In this document: piece by piece, positions 43,042 to 49,522 of the stretch
How positions within the stretch are numbered: position 1 is the first letter of the stretch
Layout of the letters: each line of letters starts with the position of its first letter
Assembly (NCBI RefSeq): GCF_030676415.1
Contig: NZ_JAUUTW010000035.1
Span: 1 to 49,522 of the forward strand
Direction of reading: 5' to 3'
DNA: 49,522 nucleotides
Origin: Peribacillus frigoritolerans
GTDB lineage: Bacteria; Bacillota; Bacilli; Bacillales; DSM-1321
Made by a program: the position numbers and the translations under genes
The notes under the pieces: model-generated
Told to the model about the DNA's origin: nothing
The model's input: only the letters and a program-made list of their open reading frames with translations
The model's database searches: none

Positions 43042-44493
43042 TTGTCCTACAGTCTTTCAAGAAAGGGATGGATTACCATTAAAGAAACTAAAAGTCTAAA
43101 TAAAGTTCTTTCTAAGGTAGATATATTATTTTTGGCATTCGGGGCCATGATCGGTTGGGGTTGGGTAGTATTATCGGGTACATGGATTGAATCAGCAGGT
43201 ACACTTGGAGCGATGATAGCATTTTTAATAGGTGGAGTATTGGTAACTTTTGTAGGTCTGACCTATGCAGAATTAGCTTCAGCTATGCCCGCTGCTGGAG
43301 GTGCTTTATCTTATGTATTAAGGGGCGTCGGTCCAAAAGCTGCATTTGTAGCATCATGGGCCCTCGCATTAGGTTATATATCTGTGGTTGCTTTTGAAGC
43401 GGTTGCTTTGCCAACTGTCATTGAATATGTATTTCCTAATTATAAGGTAGGATTCATGTATTCTATTACTGGATATGATGTGTATTTAACATGGGTGCTT
43501 GTTGGGGTAATAGGTTCCATTTTAGTTACACTTATTAATTATTTTGGTGTGAAATCGGCAGCCATTCTCCAAATGGTTTTAACCATTGTAATAGGTCTCA
43601 TTGGTTTGATGTTAATCTTTGGAGCCGGATTCACTAGTGATTTGGGAGATGCGAAACCACTATTTTTGGATGGCACAGTAGGAATCATAACTGTACTGAT
43701 CATGACTCCGTTCATGTTTGTGGGCTTTGATGTAATACCTCAAACAGCTGAAGAAATGAATGTTGAACCCAAATTAATTGGGAAAATCCTTATATTTTCA
43801 GTAAGCCTTGCCGTTATCTGGTATATTGCCATTATATACGCTGTAGGAGTATCTTTAGATAAAAATATAATAACCACTTCTGTATTACCAACGGCAGATG
43901 CAATGGCCAAAGTCTATGGATCGAGTATTTTTGCAAACATCTTGATAATAGGTGGTGTTGCAGGTATTCTGACGAGCTGGAATGCCTTTATTATTGGAGG
44001 CAGCCGAGTTCTCTATTCAATGGCGGAAAAAAAGATGATTCCAGCTTGGTTTGGTAAATTACATCCGAAAACAAATACGCCTACAAATGCTGTATTGTTT
44101 ATAGGTGCTATATCCATGATTAGTCCATTATTAGGGAGACCTATGTTAGTTTGGTTGGTTGATGCTGGCGGACTGGCTATTGTATTGGCATATTTATTCG
44201 TAGCAATTGCATTTGTTCAATTGAGAAAAAATGCTCCTGAGATGGCAAGACCTTTCCGTGCTGGAAAATCAAATATCGTGGGCTGGGTCGCATTGGTTCT
44301 TAGCATAGGATTTATTGCCTTATACTTACCAGGTATGCCAGCAGCTTTAATTTGGCCTTATGAATGGCTCATTTTTGCAGGCTGGTGGGCTATTGGTTTT
44401 CTCCTCATGTTTAAAATGAGAAAAAATTATAGTTCTGGCGAAATGAAGTACAACGAAGTCCAGTTGCCAATGGAAGATGTGAAAGAAGGGTAA
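43042..44493 (+). CDS. APC-family amino acid permease
   Basis: A permease of up to 483 residues with about twelve predicted helices. Near the N-terminus DILFLAFGAMIGWGWVVLSGTW is the APC helix-1 region with its unwound GA(M)IGWG segment; FMFVGFDVIPQTAEEMN lies in the middle, and a charged tail ends the protein. It probably takes up an amino acid or amine. Start: the TTG at 43042 lacks a ribosome site at usable distance, while AAAGGG lies ten bases before an in-frame ATT at 43078, which would give the more family-like KETKSLNKVLSKVD N-terminus. A sigma-54 promoter upstream suggests induction by its substrate. Confidence 0.88.
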   Translation: MSYSLSRKGWITIKETKSLNKVLSKVDILFLAFGAMIGWGWVVLSGTWIESAGTLGAMIAFLIGGVLVTFVGLTYAELASAMPAAGGALSYVLRGVGPKAAFVASWALALGYISVVAFEAVALPTVIEYVFPNYKVGFMYSITGYDVYLTWVLVGVIGSILVTLINYFGVKSAAILQMVLTIVIGLIGLMLIFGAGFTSDLGDAKPLFLDGTVGIITVLIMTPFMFVGFDVIPQTAEEMNVEPKLIGKILIFSVSLAVIWYIAIIYAVGVSLDKNIITTSVLPTADAMAKVYGSSIFANILIIGGVAGILTSWNAFIIGGSRVLYSMAEKKMIPAWFGKLHPKTNTPTNAVLFIGAISMISPLLGRPMLVWLVDAGGLAIVLAYLFVAIAFVQLRKNAPEMARPFRAGKSNIVGWVALVLSIGFIALYLPGMPAALIWPYEWLIFAGWWAIGFLLMFKMRKNYSSGEMKYNEVQLPMEDVKEG

Positions 44494-44562
44494 AGGGAAT
44501 GAATTAATCTGAGCCATTTTTGGCAACCCATATGCCATAAAGGTTGATTTTTCTTATTAAAG

Positions 44563-44588
44563 GGCTGCTCTTAGTGAGTAGCTTTTTT
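44563..44588 (+). terminator. Terminator of permease gene
   Basis: GGCTGCTC, loop TTAGT, GAGTAGCT (44564-44583), then seven T in total. A close copy of this terminator lies at 44959. Confidence 0.7.
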
Positions 44589-44751
44589 TCTGTGTCCAAA
44601 AGAAAGGTAATTATTTCGAAAGAAAAACTCGTGGGAAATTTGGATATAAACGGTTTTCTATTACTCTCATTCCTGTTGCAGACGTTAATGTAGGAGGAGG
44701 TTCGGAATGTCTCATCCCGAACCAGGGTTTTAAAACAAGAATAGGTTATAC

Positions 44752-44917
44752 TTTATGGTTTTTAACTGTTTTATGAAACCCTCATTAAAATGAAGAAATT
44801 CACGTCAATCCTGCCGAATAACTGGCTAGGCAAGACCCCGCTGGATGCTTGTGGCGAGAGACTTAGCAGACAGTCGGCGGAAAGGGGGCTGATTTCTGAA
44901 AATGACTGGAACGTAAA
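44752..44917. repeat. Dispersed repeat, copy 3
   Basis: The 5' part TTTATGGTTTTTAACTGTTT, ATGAAACCCTCATTA and TCCTGCCGAATAACTGG matches copy 2. The core GGCTAGGCAAGACC, GAGAGACTTAGCAGACAGTC, GGCGGAAAGGGGGCTGATTT and CTGAAAATGACTGGAACG matches copies 1 and 2. It lies 31 kb from them in a non-coding gap. Confidence 0.7.
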
Positions 44918-44958
44918 AAAATGAAGGCAAAATTCCCTTTCTAAATTGTCTACAGTCA

Positions 44959-44986
44959 GGGCTGCTCTTAGTGGGCAGCTTTTTTC
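44959..44986 (+). terminator. Second copy of permease-type terminator
   Basis: GGGCTGCTCTTAGTGGGCAGC (44959-44979 region) followed by TTTTTT. It shares GGGCTGCTCTTAGTG and the following TTTTTT...TCCAAAA with the terminator at 44563, so the two flank repeat copy 3. Confidence 0.7.
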
Positions 44987-45138
44987 GGGTTCCAAAAATG
45001 ATCGCATTCATTTAATGGGGGTAATTTAAGCGTGGTCGTAATTGTGACTGCTATCAACCCATTATGATACACATTCATTTGCAACTTTGAAATCCTTTGC
45101 TAGAATATAATCTATAGAAAAGATTAGGAGTGGTGACT

Positions 45139-45897
45139 GTGGCTGAAACTCCAGCTGAAGAGTTGATTCATTATATCGCACCAAAAGGAGAGTATATCCC
45201 TTTTTTAGATGATACGGACTATATCGCTAAAGGATTGGAATGGAAATTATTCACTGCCCGTTCGGTAAAAAGAGAACTATTATATAAAAGCGGCAGTTTT
45301 CAAGCAAAAGTCAAATTGGCAGGTTATGAACAATATGGAAATGGTCTTGACACTGTAGTCGTTGAATTTGAAAATGGCAAGCTTAGTTGCATTCACCCTT
45401 CCTATTTAAAGGAAATGCAAAGCTCCAGTTTCGGAAAAGAATTGTTGAGTGGACCGGTTTCCGAAACATCTGTAGATCCTAGAGAAACTGAACAGGTAAT
45501 GGAAGCACCAATTACAGAAAACTCCGATCAGATAAGTGAACAACCAAAAAAAGCAAAAACCAAAACTAAAAAGACGACAGCAAAACCTAAGTTGGACTTA
45601 CCTGGGGAAAAAGTACATTTCACCGCAACCATCAAGGAGTTCACGGCGAAAATGAACCATTTCACTGGTGAAGAAGATGAAGTCATACTCTTGGAGAATG
45701 TCAAAGTGACAACGGAACCTGAATTGACTATCGGCGATGCTTGGTGTGGTTATAGCAAGACACTAAAAAAAGCAGAGCTCGAAGAAGGGGACGCAATCGA
45801 ATTTGATGGAAAAGTGGTCGACAAAAAATACAATAAAGAAATACGGTATAAAGTAAATAATCCATCTAAGTTAGTGAAAAAGGGGATGGAAGCTTAA
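45139..45897 (+). CDS. Unknown two-domain protein with Lys-rich linker
   Basis: A 252-residue soluble acidic/basic protein. An N-terminal domain (about 1-105) has GEYIPFLDDTDYIAKGLEWK and YEQYGNGLDTVVVEFENGKL. A low-complexity linker (about 108-155) ends in KKAKTKTKKTTAKPK. A C-terminal beta-rich domain (about 157-252) has KVHFTATIKEFTAKMNHF, GDAWCGYSKTLKKAEL and AIEFDGKVVDKKYNKEIRYK, which looks like an OB-fold. The Lys-rich linker and OB-like domain hint at nucleic-acid binding (inference). No family is recognised. GTG 45139 is chosen, eight bases after AGGAG; earlier GTGs are too close. It has its own terminator. Confidence 0.8.
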   Translation: MAETPAEELIHYIAPKGEYIPFLDDTDYIAKGLEWKLFTARSVKRELLYKSGSFQAKVKLAGYEQYGNGLDTVVVEFENGKLSCIHPSYLKEMQSSSFGKELLSGPVSETSVDPRETEQVMEAPITENSDQISEQPKKAKTKTKKTTAKPKLDLPGEKVHFTATIKEFTAKMNHFTGEEDEVILLENVKVTTEPELTIGDAWCGYSKTLKKAELEEGDAIEFDGKVVDKKYNKEIRYKVNNPSKLVKKGMEA

Positions 45898-45915
45898 AGA
45901 AGTTCTTGAATGATA

Positions 45916-45945
45916 GGAGTAAGCCGCCGCTTACTCCCTTTTTTT
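45916..45945 (+). terminator. Terminator of unknown two-domain gene
   Basis: GGAGTAAGC (45916-45924), loop CGCC, GCTTACTCC (45929-45937), then CTTTTTTT. Confidence 0.9.
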
Positions 45946-46163
45946 GTTGCATTAATCAGTTTTCTAAAGAAATGAATGCCCATTGTGAACTTATTAGAAT
46001 AGATGAGTCCATTCCTGGAATATATTCGTTTGTGGGAGATACAACTTATAACCATTCTCCAATCGTATAGTTTTGGGTATCGCTTTTGTGGTTTCATATA
46101 TTCCAGTGTTGGGGATAATACATTATGTTAATGGATTTATAAAAAGATTAGGGGGGATTTTAT

Positions 46164-47159
46164 ATGAAAGAATTATTTCGGTTATTAAAACAAGGGAATA
46201 AATCGGCGTTCATTGCTGCCTGTGTGAATAGTATCATCGCTGTACTAAAGGGGATTGCTTATTTCATGACAGGGAATGTCGCTATGTTTGCTGAAACTTT
46301 ACATACTTTGGGCGATGCTGCGAATCAGTTTTTCGTCTTCATTGGTTCCGCACTAAGTAAAAAGTCACCAACCGATCGATTCCCTGATGGTTTTGGACGT
46401 TTGGTTAACCTCGTATTATTAGGGGCAGTATTGGTTGTTGGAATCATGTCTTATGAAACGATTAAAGAAGGGTTCCATCACATTTTGCACCCTGCAGAAT
46501 CAACGGGTATCCTTATAAACTTGTCCGTCCTTTCGTTAGCAGTTGTGTTGGAAACATATGTATTATTTAAAGCGATGAAAGAAGTGGTGCATGAGACTGG
46601 AATCGAAGCTAAAGGAGCAGCCGTCATATTTAAGAGCTTCTCTGGTTTAAAAAGAGCAAAACCAGCGACGAAATTAGTATTCATGGAAGATATGGTTGCA
46701 ACCGGAGGTGGGGTCCTTGCGATAATTGCCATTTTATTAGCAAACTTCACCCCCTTCATCCAAGCGGAAGGAGTTGCTTCCGTCATGATCGGTCTCGGTA
46801 TGTTCTATGTGGTTGGAAGGGTTTTTCTTGATAATGCTGCAGGTGCTCTTGGGGAAGCCGATATTGAAATGCGACAAAAAATTGGAACTATGGTCATGGA
46901 TGATCCAGACGTAAGGGATATACAGAAACTGGCCGTAATAAAAGAAGGGGAAGACTTTCATGTTGAACTTGAAGTTGAACTTGATCCCCATATTTCAATC
47001 GCCCAGGCGGATGACATTAAAGATCGGCTGTTTAATGAGATATTCAAGGAAAGAGGAGTAACGGATGTCATTATAGAATTTGATGAAAATGATGGTGTCC
47101 CAAAATGGGAAGGTCAGATAAAAAAAGAATTGAATGAAATGAAAAAAGATAGGGAGTAG
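46164..47159 (+). CDS. Cation diffusion facilitator transporter
   Basis: A 331-residue CDF-type membrane protein with six predicted helices up to about residue 225 and a cytosolic C-terminal domain (about 230-310, with DDPDVRDIQKLAVIKEGEDF and HVELEVELD). The first metal motif is HTLGDAANQ (H-x3-D) in helix 2, the second MEDMVATGGG in helix 5, which lacks the usual second H/D-x3-D form. FPDGFGRLVNLVLLG follows helix 2. This variant resembles the SLC30A9-like branch rather than CzcD, so the exported metal (Zn, Mn or other) is uncertain. The ATG follows AGGGGGG. It has its own intergenic spaces. Confidence 0.88.
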   Translation: MKELFRLLKQGNKSAFIAACVNSIIAVLKGIAYFMTGNVAMFAETLHTLGDAANQFFVFIGSALSKKSPTDRFPDGFGRLVNLVLLGAVLVVGIMSYETIKEGFHHILHPAESTGILINLSVLSLAVVLETYVLFKAMKEVVHETGIEAKGAAVIFKSFSGLKRAKPATKLVFMEDMVATGGGVLAIIAILLANFTPFIQAEGVASVMIGLGMFYVVGRVFLDNAAGALGEADIEMRQKIGTMVMDDPDVRDIQKLAVIKEGEDFHVELEVELDPHISIAQADDIKDRLFNEIFKERGVTDVIIEFDENDGVPKWEGQIKKELNEMKKDRE

Positions 47160-47336
47160 AAGATCTTTAGAATGGCAAAATACAAAGTGTCCGGATAAGG
47201 ATATTCGCTTGAATATAAAAATAATGCCACTTAGAGTAATGCCTGTTCAATTATTCACGTACTTTCCTTGCGTATGCATTATAAGCTATCATGGACTTAG
47301 TTACATAAAGAAGGGATTATGGAAGGGTGAATAAGA

Positions 47337-48080
47337 ATGAAGAAACAAGATATTAAGCTAGTTGCACTTGATATGGATGGCACGCTTCTCAATAAGGCTG
47401 GAGAGATATCTGAAGAAAATCGGAGAGCGATAAAAGAAGCAGAAAATCAAGGGGTTTTTGTTGTATTGAGCACAGGAAGATCCTATGCGACATGCAGTGA
47501 TTTTGCAAAGTCAATGGAACTCCAATCATACCTCATTACGGTAAACGGAAGCGAAATTTACGATAATCAAGGAAAACTGGTGGAAAGGAATATCGTCGAT
47601 AGTGAGTCCATACAATGGATGTGGGAATTAAGCCAAAAACATGGTACACATTTTTGGGCAATTAGTTGCGATAATATTTACAGGGCTGAAATGCCTGAAA
47701 AAATTCATGATTCGCAATGGCTTAAATTCGGATTTGATACAAATGATGAAAGCATCCGCCAAATCATCATGGATGAACTGGTATCAAAAGGAAACTTTGA
47801 AATAAGCAATTCAAGCCCAACGAATATTGAAGTGAATGCCATGGGCGTCAATAAAGCGAAAGCGATAAAGCTTGTATGCTCATTGCTCGATATTACTATG
47901 GATAATGTTATGGCAGTAGGTGACAGCCTTAATGACCTAGCGATGATTTCTGAAGCAAAAGTGGGGGTGGCAATGGGAAACGCCCAAGAAATTGTGAAAG
48001 AAAAAGCAGATTGGGTTACAGCAACAAACGAAGAAGATGGTGTGGCTAAGGCCATTCGTAAATGGGCGCTTTCAAATTGA
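47337..48080 (+). CDS. HAD-superfamily Cof-type phosphatase
   Basis: A 247-residue HAD hydrolase. The nucleophile is in ALDMDGTLL (Asp12, Asp14), motif II Ser/Thr in LSTGRSY, motif III Lys in GVNKAKAIKL and motif IV acidic pair in GDSLNDLAMI, all intact. The C2-type cap (about 85-165) is shorter than in most Cof proteins, which are about 270-290 residues. It dephosphorylates a small metabolite such as a sugar phosphate or nucleotide; the substrate cannot be told. The ATG is preceded by GGAAGGGTG. A terminator follows. Confidence 0.88.
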   Translation: MKKQDIKLVALDMDGTLLNKAGEISEENRRAIKEAENQGVFVVLSTGRSYATCSDFAKSMELQSYLITVNGSEIYDNQGKLVERNIVDSESIQWMWELSQKHGTHFWAISCDNIYRAEMPEKIHDSQWLKFGFDTNDESIRQIIMDELVSKGNFEISNSSPTNIEVNAMGVNKAKAIKLVCSLLDITMDNVMAVGDSLNDLAMISEAKVGVAMGNAQEIVKEKADWVTATNEEDGVAKAIRKWALSN

Positions 48081-48086
48081 ATCGAC

Positions 48087-48121
48087 ACTGTATATGGGAC
48101 GTATTCCATATACAGTTTTTT
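48087..48121 (+). terminator. Terminator of HAD phosphatase gene
   Basis: ACTGTATATGG (48087-48097) pairs perfectly with CCATATACAGT (48106-48116), then TTTTTC. Confidence 0.88.
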
Positions 48122-48251
48122 CATTGAAATGGCGCTGCATGACAAAGAGATTCTGCTGCTGAATTAATTTCTTGAAAATTGTGTATTTTAGAAGTATGAT
48201 AATCTTGTAGTGTTATATTTTGGTAATATATTAAAATGGGAGGTTTCATAG

Positions 48252-49250
48252 ATGACAAGAACTTTGCCTGAACAATGGTGGAATCAATTATCTTTACCAG
48301 TTATCTCAGCACCTATGTTTTTAATATCCGGTCCTGAGTTAGTGAAAGAATGCTGTTTGAATGGGGTGATCGGCTCTTTTCCAGCACCGAATGCGCGGCC
48401 GATAGAAGTACTGGATCAATGGATGGGTGACATAAACGATACATTGATTGCAGCAAAGGCTAAAGAACCAGGCTCAAAGATTGCTCCATGGGCAATGAAC
48501 ATGGTTGTCCATCGTACATATAGCCGTCTTGAAGAAGAGTTGGAATTGGTCAAAAAGCATCAGCCTCCCATCGTCATTACATCATTAGGTTCACCAAAAC
48601 ATGTGGTGGATGTCGTACATAGCTATGGCGGCTTGGTCTTTTCTGATGTCAGCTCTGTGGATTTTGCAAAAAAGGCTGCGGAGTCAGGTGTGGACGGATT
48701 GATCTTGGTTGCTGCGGGAGCCGGTGGTCATGCTGGTGAGATAAATAGCTTTGCTTTCGTGGACAGCGTAAGGACATTCTGGGACGGAATCATTTTGCTT
48801 GCCGGATCCATCAGTACTGGTCACAGTATCTTGGCCGCTCAGGCTGCAGGAGCTGATCTTGCATATATGGGTACACGTTTTATCGTGGCAAAAGAGAGCA
48901 GGGCAAATGATGAATATCGTGAAATGCTTGTCGATTCAAATCATGATGACATCATCTTGACTGATGCATTTTCAGGCGTTAATTGTAATATGCTTAAACC
49001 GAGCATCAGAAAGGAAGGCATGGACCCAGAACGATTAGCTAAAAAAGATAAAGTCGATTTTGACAGCATGTCCAAATCATCTGATTCTAAAGCGTGGCGT
49101 GATATTTGGTCAGCGGGTCATGGTGTAGGGGCGATTAAAAAAATAGATACCGCTGCCGGCATCATTAAACAATTAGAAAAAGAGTATCAGGAGTCCTTAA
49201 AGAAATTGACCGGGCAGGCGGAAAAGTTAAAAGGCATTATATCGAAGTGA
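48252..49250 (+). CDS. Nitronate monooxygenase (NPD family)
   Basis: A 332-residue FMN-dependent TIM-barrel enzyme. Family blocks are PVISAPMFLISGPELVKECC (about 16), GVIGSFPAPNAR, IVITSLGSPKHVVDVVH, the FMN-phosphate region VAAGAGGHAGEINSFAFV (about 155) and LLAGSISTGHSILAAQAAGA with DLAYMGTRF (about 178-208). It oxidises alkyl nitronates such as propionate-3-nitronate to the carbonyl and nitrite, a detoxifying step against plant or fungal nitro-toxins. The ATG follows GGGAGG. It stands alone before a double terminator. Confidence 0.9.
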   Translation: MTRTLPEQWWNQLSLPVISAPMFLISGPELVKECCLNGVIGSFPAPNARPIEVLDQWMGDINDTLIAAKAKEPGSKIAPWAMNMVVHRTYSRLEEELELVKKHQPPIVITSLGSPKHVVDVVHSYGGLVFSDVSSVDFAKKAAESGVDGLILVAAGAGGHAGEINSFAFVDSVRTFWDGIILLAGSISTGHSILAAQAAGADLAYMGTRFIVAKESRANDEYREMLVDSNHDDIILTDAFSGVNCNMLKPSIRKEGMDPERLAKKDKVDFDSMSKSSDSKAWRDIWSAGHGVGAIKKIDTAAGIIKQLEKEYQESLKKLTGQAEKLKGIISK

Positions 49251-49291
49251 TATGAAAGCGCTTCATTTAATTATGCGAATATAGCTAATTA

Positions 49292-49318
49292 GAAGGGTAT
49301 CCATTATGGATACCCTTC
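49292..49318 (+). terminator. Terminator of nitronate monooxygenase gene
   Basis: GAAGGGTATCC (49292-49302), loop ATTAT, GGATACCCTTC (49308-49318). The following AGTTTGT is only weakly T-rich. Confidence 0.65.
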
Positions 49319-49329
49319 AGTTTGTAGAC

Positions 49330-49367
49330 AAAAGGGGTTCGGAATTAAAAAATTCCGAACCCCTTTT
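49330..49367. terminator. Perfect 17-base-pair bidirectional hairpin
   Basis: AAAAGGGGTTCGGAATT (49330-49346), loop AAAA, AATTCCGAACCCCTTTT (49351-49367). The A and T ends allow termination in both directions, for the monooxygenase and for the leftward transposase. It could also mark the end of the IS element. Confidence 0.75.
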
Positions 49368-49428
49368 GAAATTCCCTTTTAAATTTTGACCAAAGGTTAA
49401 GAGATTGGGGCTCTACGAGCCCACTATG

Positions 49429-49522
49429 TTAGGCCATTTTTGGACCTCGCCATGTCCAATTGGCCATCTTCTTTAAATTAATGGCAGCGAAAGTAAGCAT
49501 CGCCTGCATCGACAATTTTTTA
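49429..49522 (-). mobile_element. C-terminal end of IS transposase, runs off right edge
   Basis: A minus-strand frame entering from the right edge reads KKLSMQAMLTFAAINLKKMA and NWTWRGPKMA before a TAA at 49429-49431. The LTFAAINLKKMAxWxW pattern is typical of the last residues of IS1182/IS4-type DDE transposases. Only 30 residues are inside the window, so integrity cannot be judged. The GGGCTC/GAGCCC hairpin at 49408-49422 follows its stop. Confidence 0.65.

Noticed and set aside
44699..44725. GGTTCGG...CCGAACC hairpin as a terminator
   Set aside because: No T run follows and no gene ends nearby; it may be part of the repeat-associated segment.
49253..49266. TGAAAGCGCTTCA as a cre site
   Set aside because: It is one base short of the cre spacing and lies downstream of a gene with no promoter to control.
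1..49522. CRISPR arrays, tRNA or rRNA genes, prophage
   Set aside because: No regularly spaced short repeats, cloverleaf or rRNA-like stretches, integrases or phage structural genes were seen on reading both strands.

Overview
The window looks like chromosomal DNA of a soil- or plant-associated, spore-forming Bacillaceae, most like Peribacillus / Bacillus simplex-type organisms. This is judged from moderately AT-rich DNA, strong AAGGAGG-type ribosome sites with frequent TTG/GTG starts, sporulation-type promoters, rho-independent terminators after most units, and close resemblance of many products to Bacillus families. No database search was possible, so the genus is inference. No rRNA, tRNA or CRISPR array was seen.

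Layout. (1) 1-6.2 kb: a probable spore-surface cluster. It holds a long coiled-coil protein running off the left edge, an unknown protein with a degenerate amidase-like fold, a GT-D-type glycosyltransferase, a 48-residue basic protein overlapping a JAMM metallopeptidase, a Cys-rich spore-coat/exosporium-like protein and a DUF1360 membrane protein. Sigma-K- and sigma-E-like promoters precede several of them. (2) 6.2-11 kb: a decayed stretch with remnants of ATP sulfurylase, an ACT-domain protein, a YjcZ-like sporulation peptide and a DUF2690 protein, between intact genes for an MDR oxidoreductase, a GNAT acetyltransferase and an HPP membrane protein. (3) 11-22 kb: a secreted metallophosphoesterase, two copies of a dispersed repeat, a histidine kinase/response regulator pair, an ankyrin lipoprotein, a tandem DUF4822 lipoprotein, a chemoreceptor with a sigma-D promoter, a nickel-transporter-like remnant and an EamA exporter.

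(4) 22.3-36 kb is the centrepiece: two sugar-acid operons converging on 2-keto-3-deoxygluconate (KDG). Operon A (KDG kinase, Ldh2-family dehydrogenase, RspB-like zinc dehydrogenase, KDPG aldolase, UxuA, UxuB) fits L-gulonate -> fructuronate -> mannonate -> KDG -> KDPG -> pyruvate + glyceraldehyde-3-phosphate. It is followed by a LacI-family regulator and an MFS transporter, and matching operators lie before the kinase and the transporter. Operon B (UxaA, LgoD-like dehydrogenase, UxaB), divergent from an AraC-family regulator, fits L-galactonate -> tagaturonate -> altronate -> KDG. No uronate isomerase (UxaC) is present, which points to hexonates rather than hexuronates as the direct substrates.

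(5) 36-49.5 kb: a manganese (yybP-ykoY) riboswitch controlling a TerC-family exporter; an aldehyde dehydrogenase divergent from an AcoR-like sigma-54 activator, with a sigma-54 promoter and twin palindromic activator sites between them; a cytosolic histidine kinase; an APC permease with its own sigma-54 promoter; a third copy of the dispersed repeat; an unknown two-domain protein; a cation diffusion facilitator; a HAD phosphatase; a nitronate monooxygenase; and the C-terminal end of an IS transposase at the right edge.
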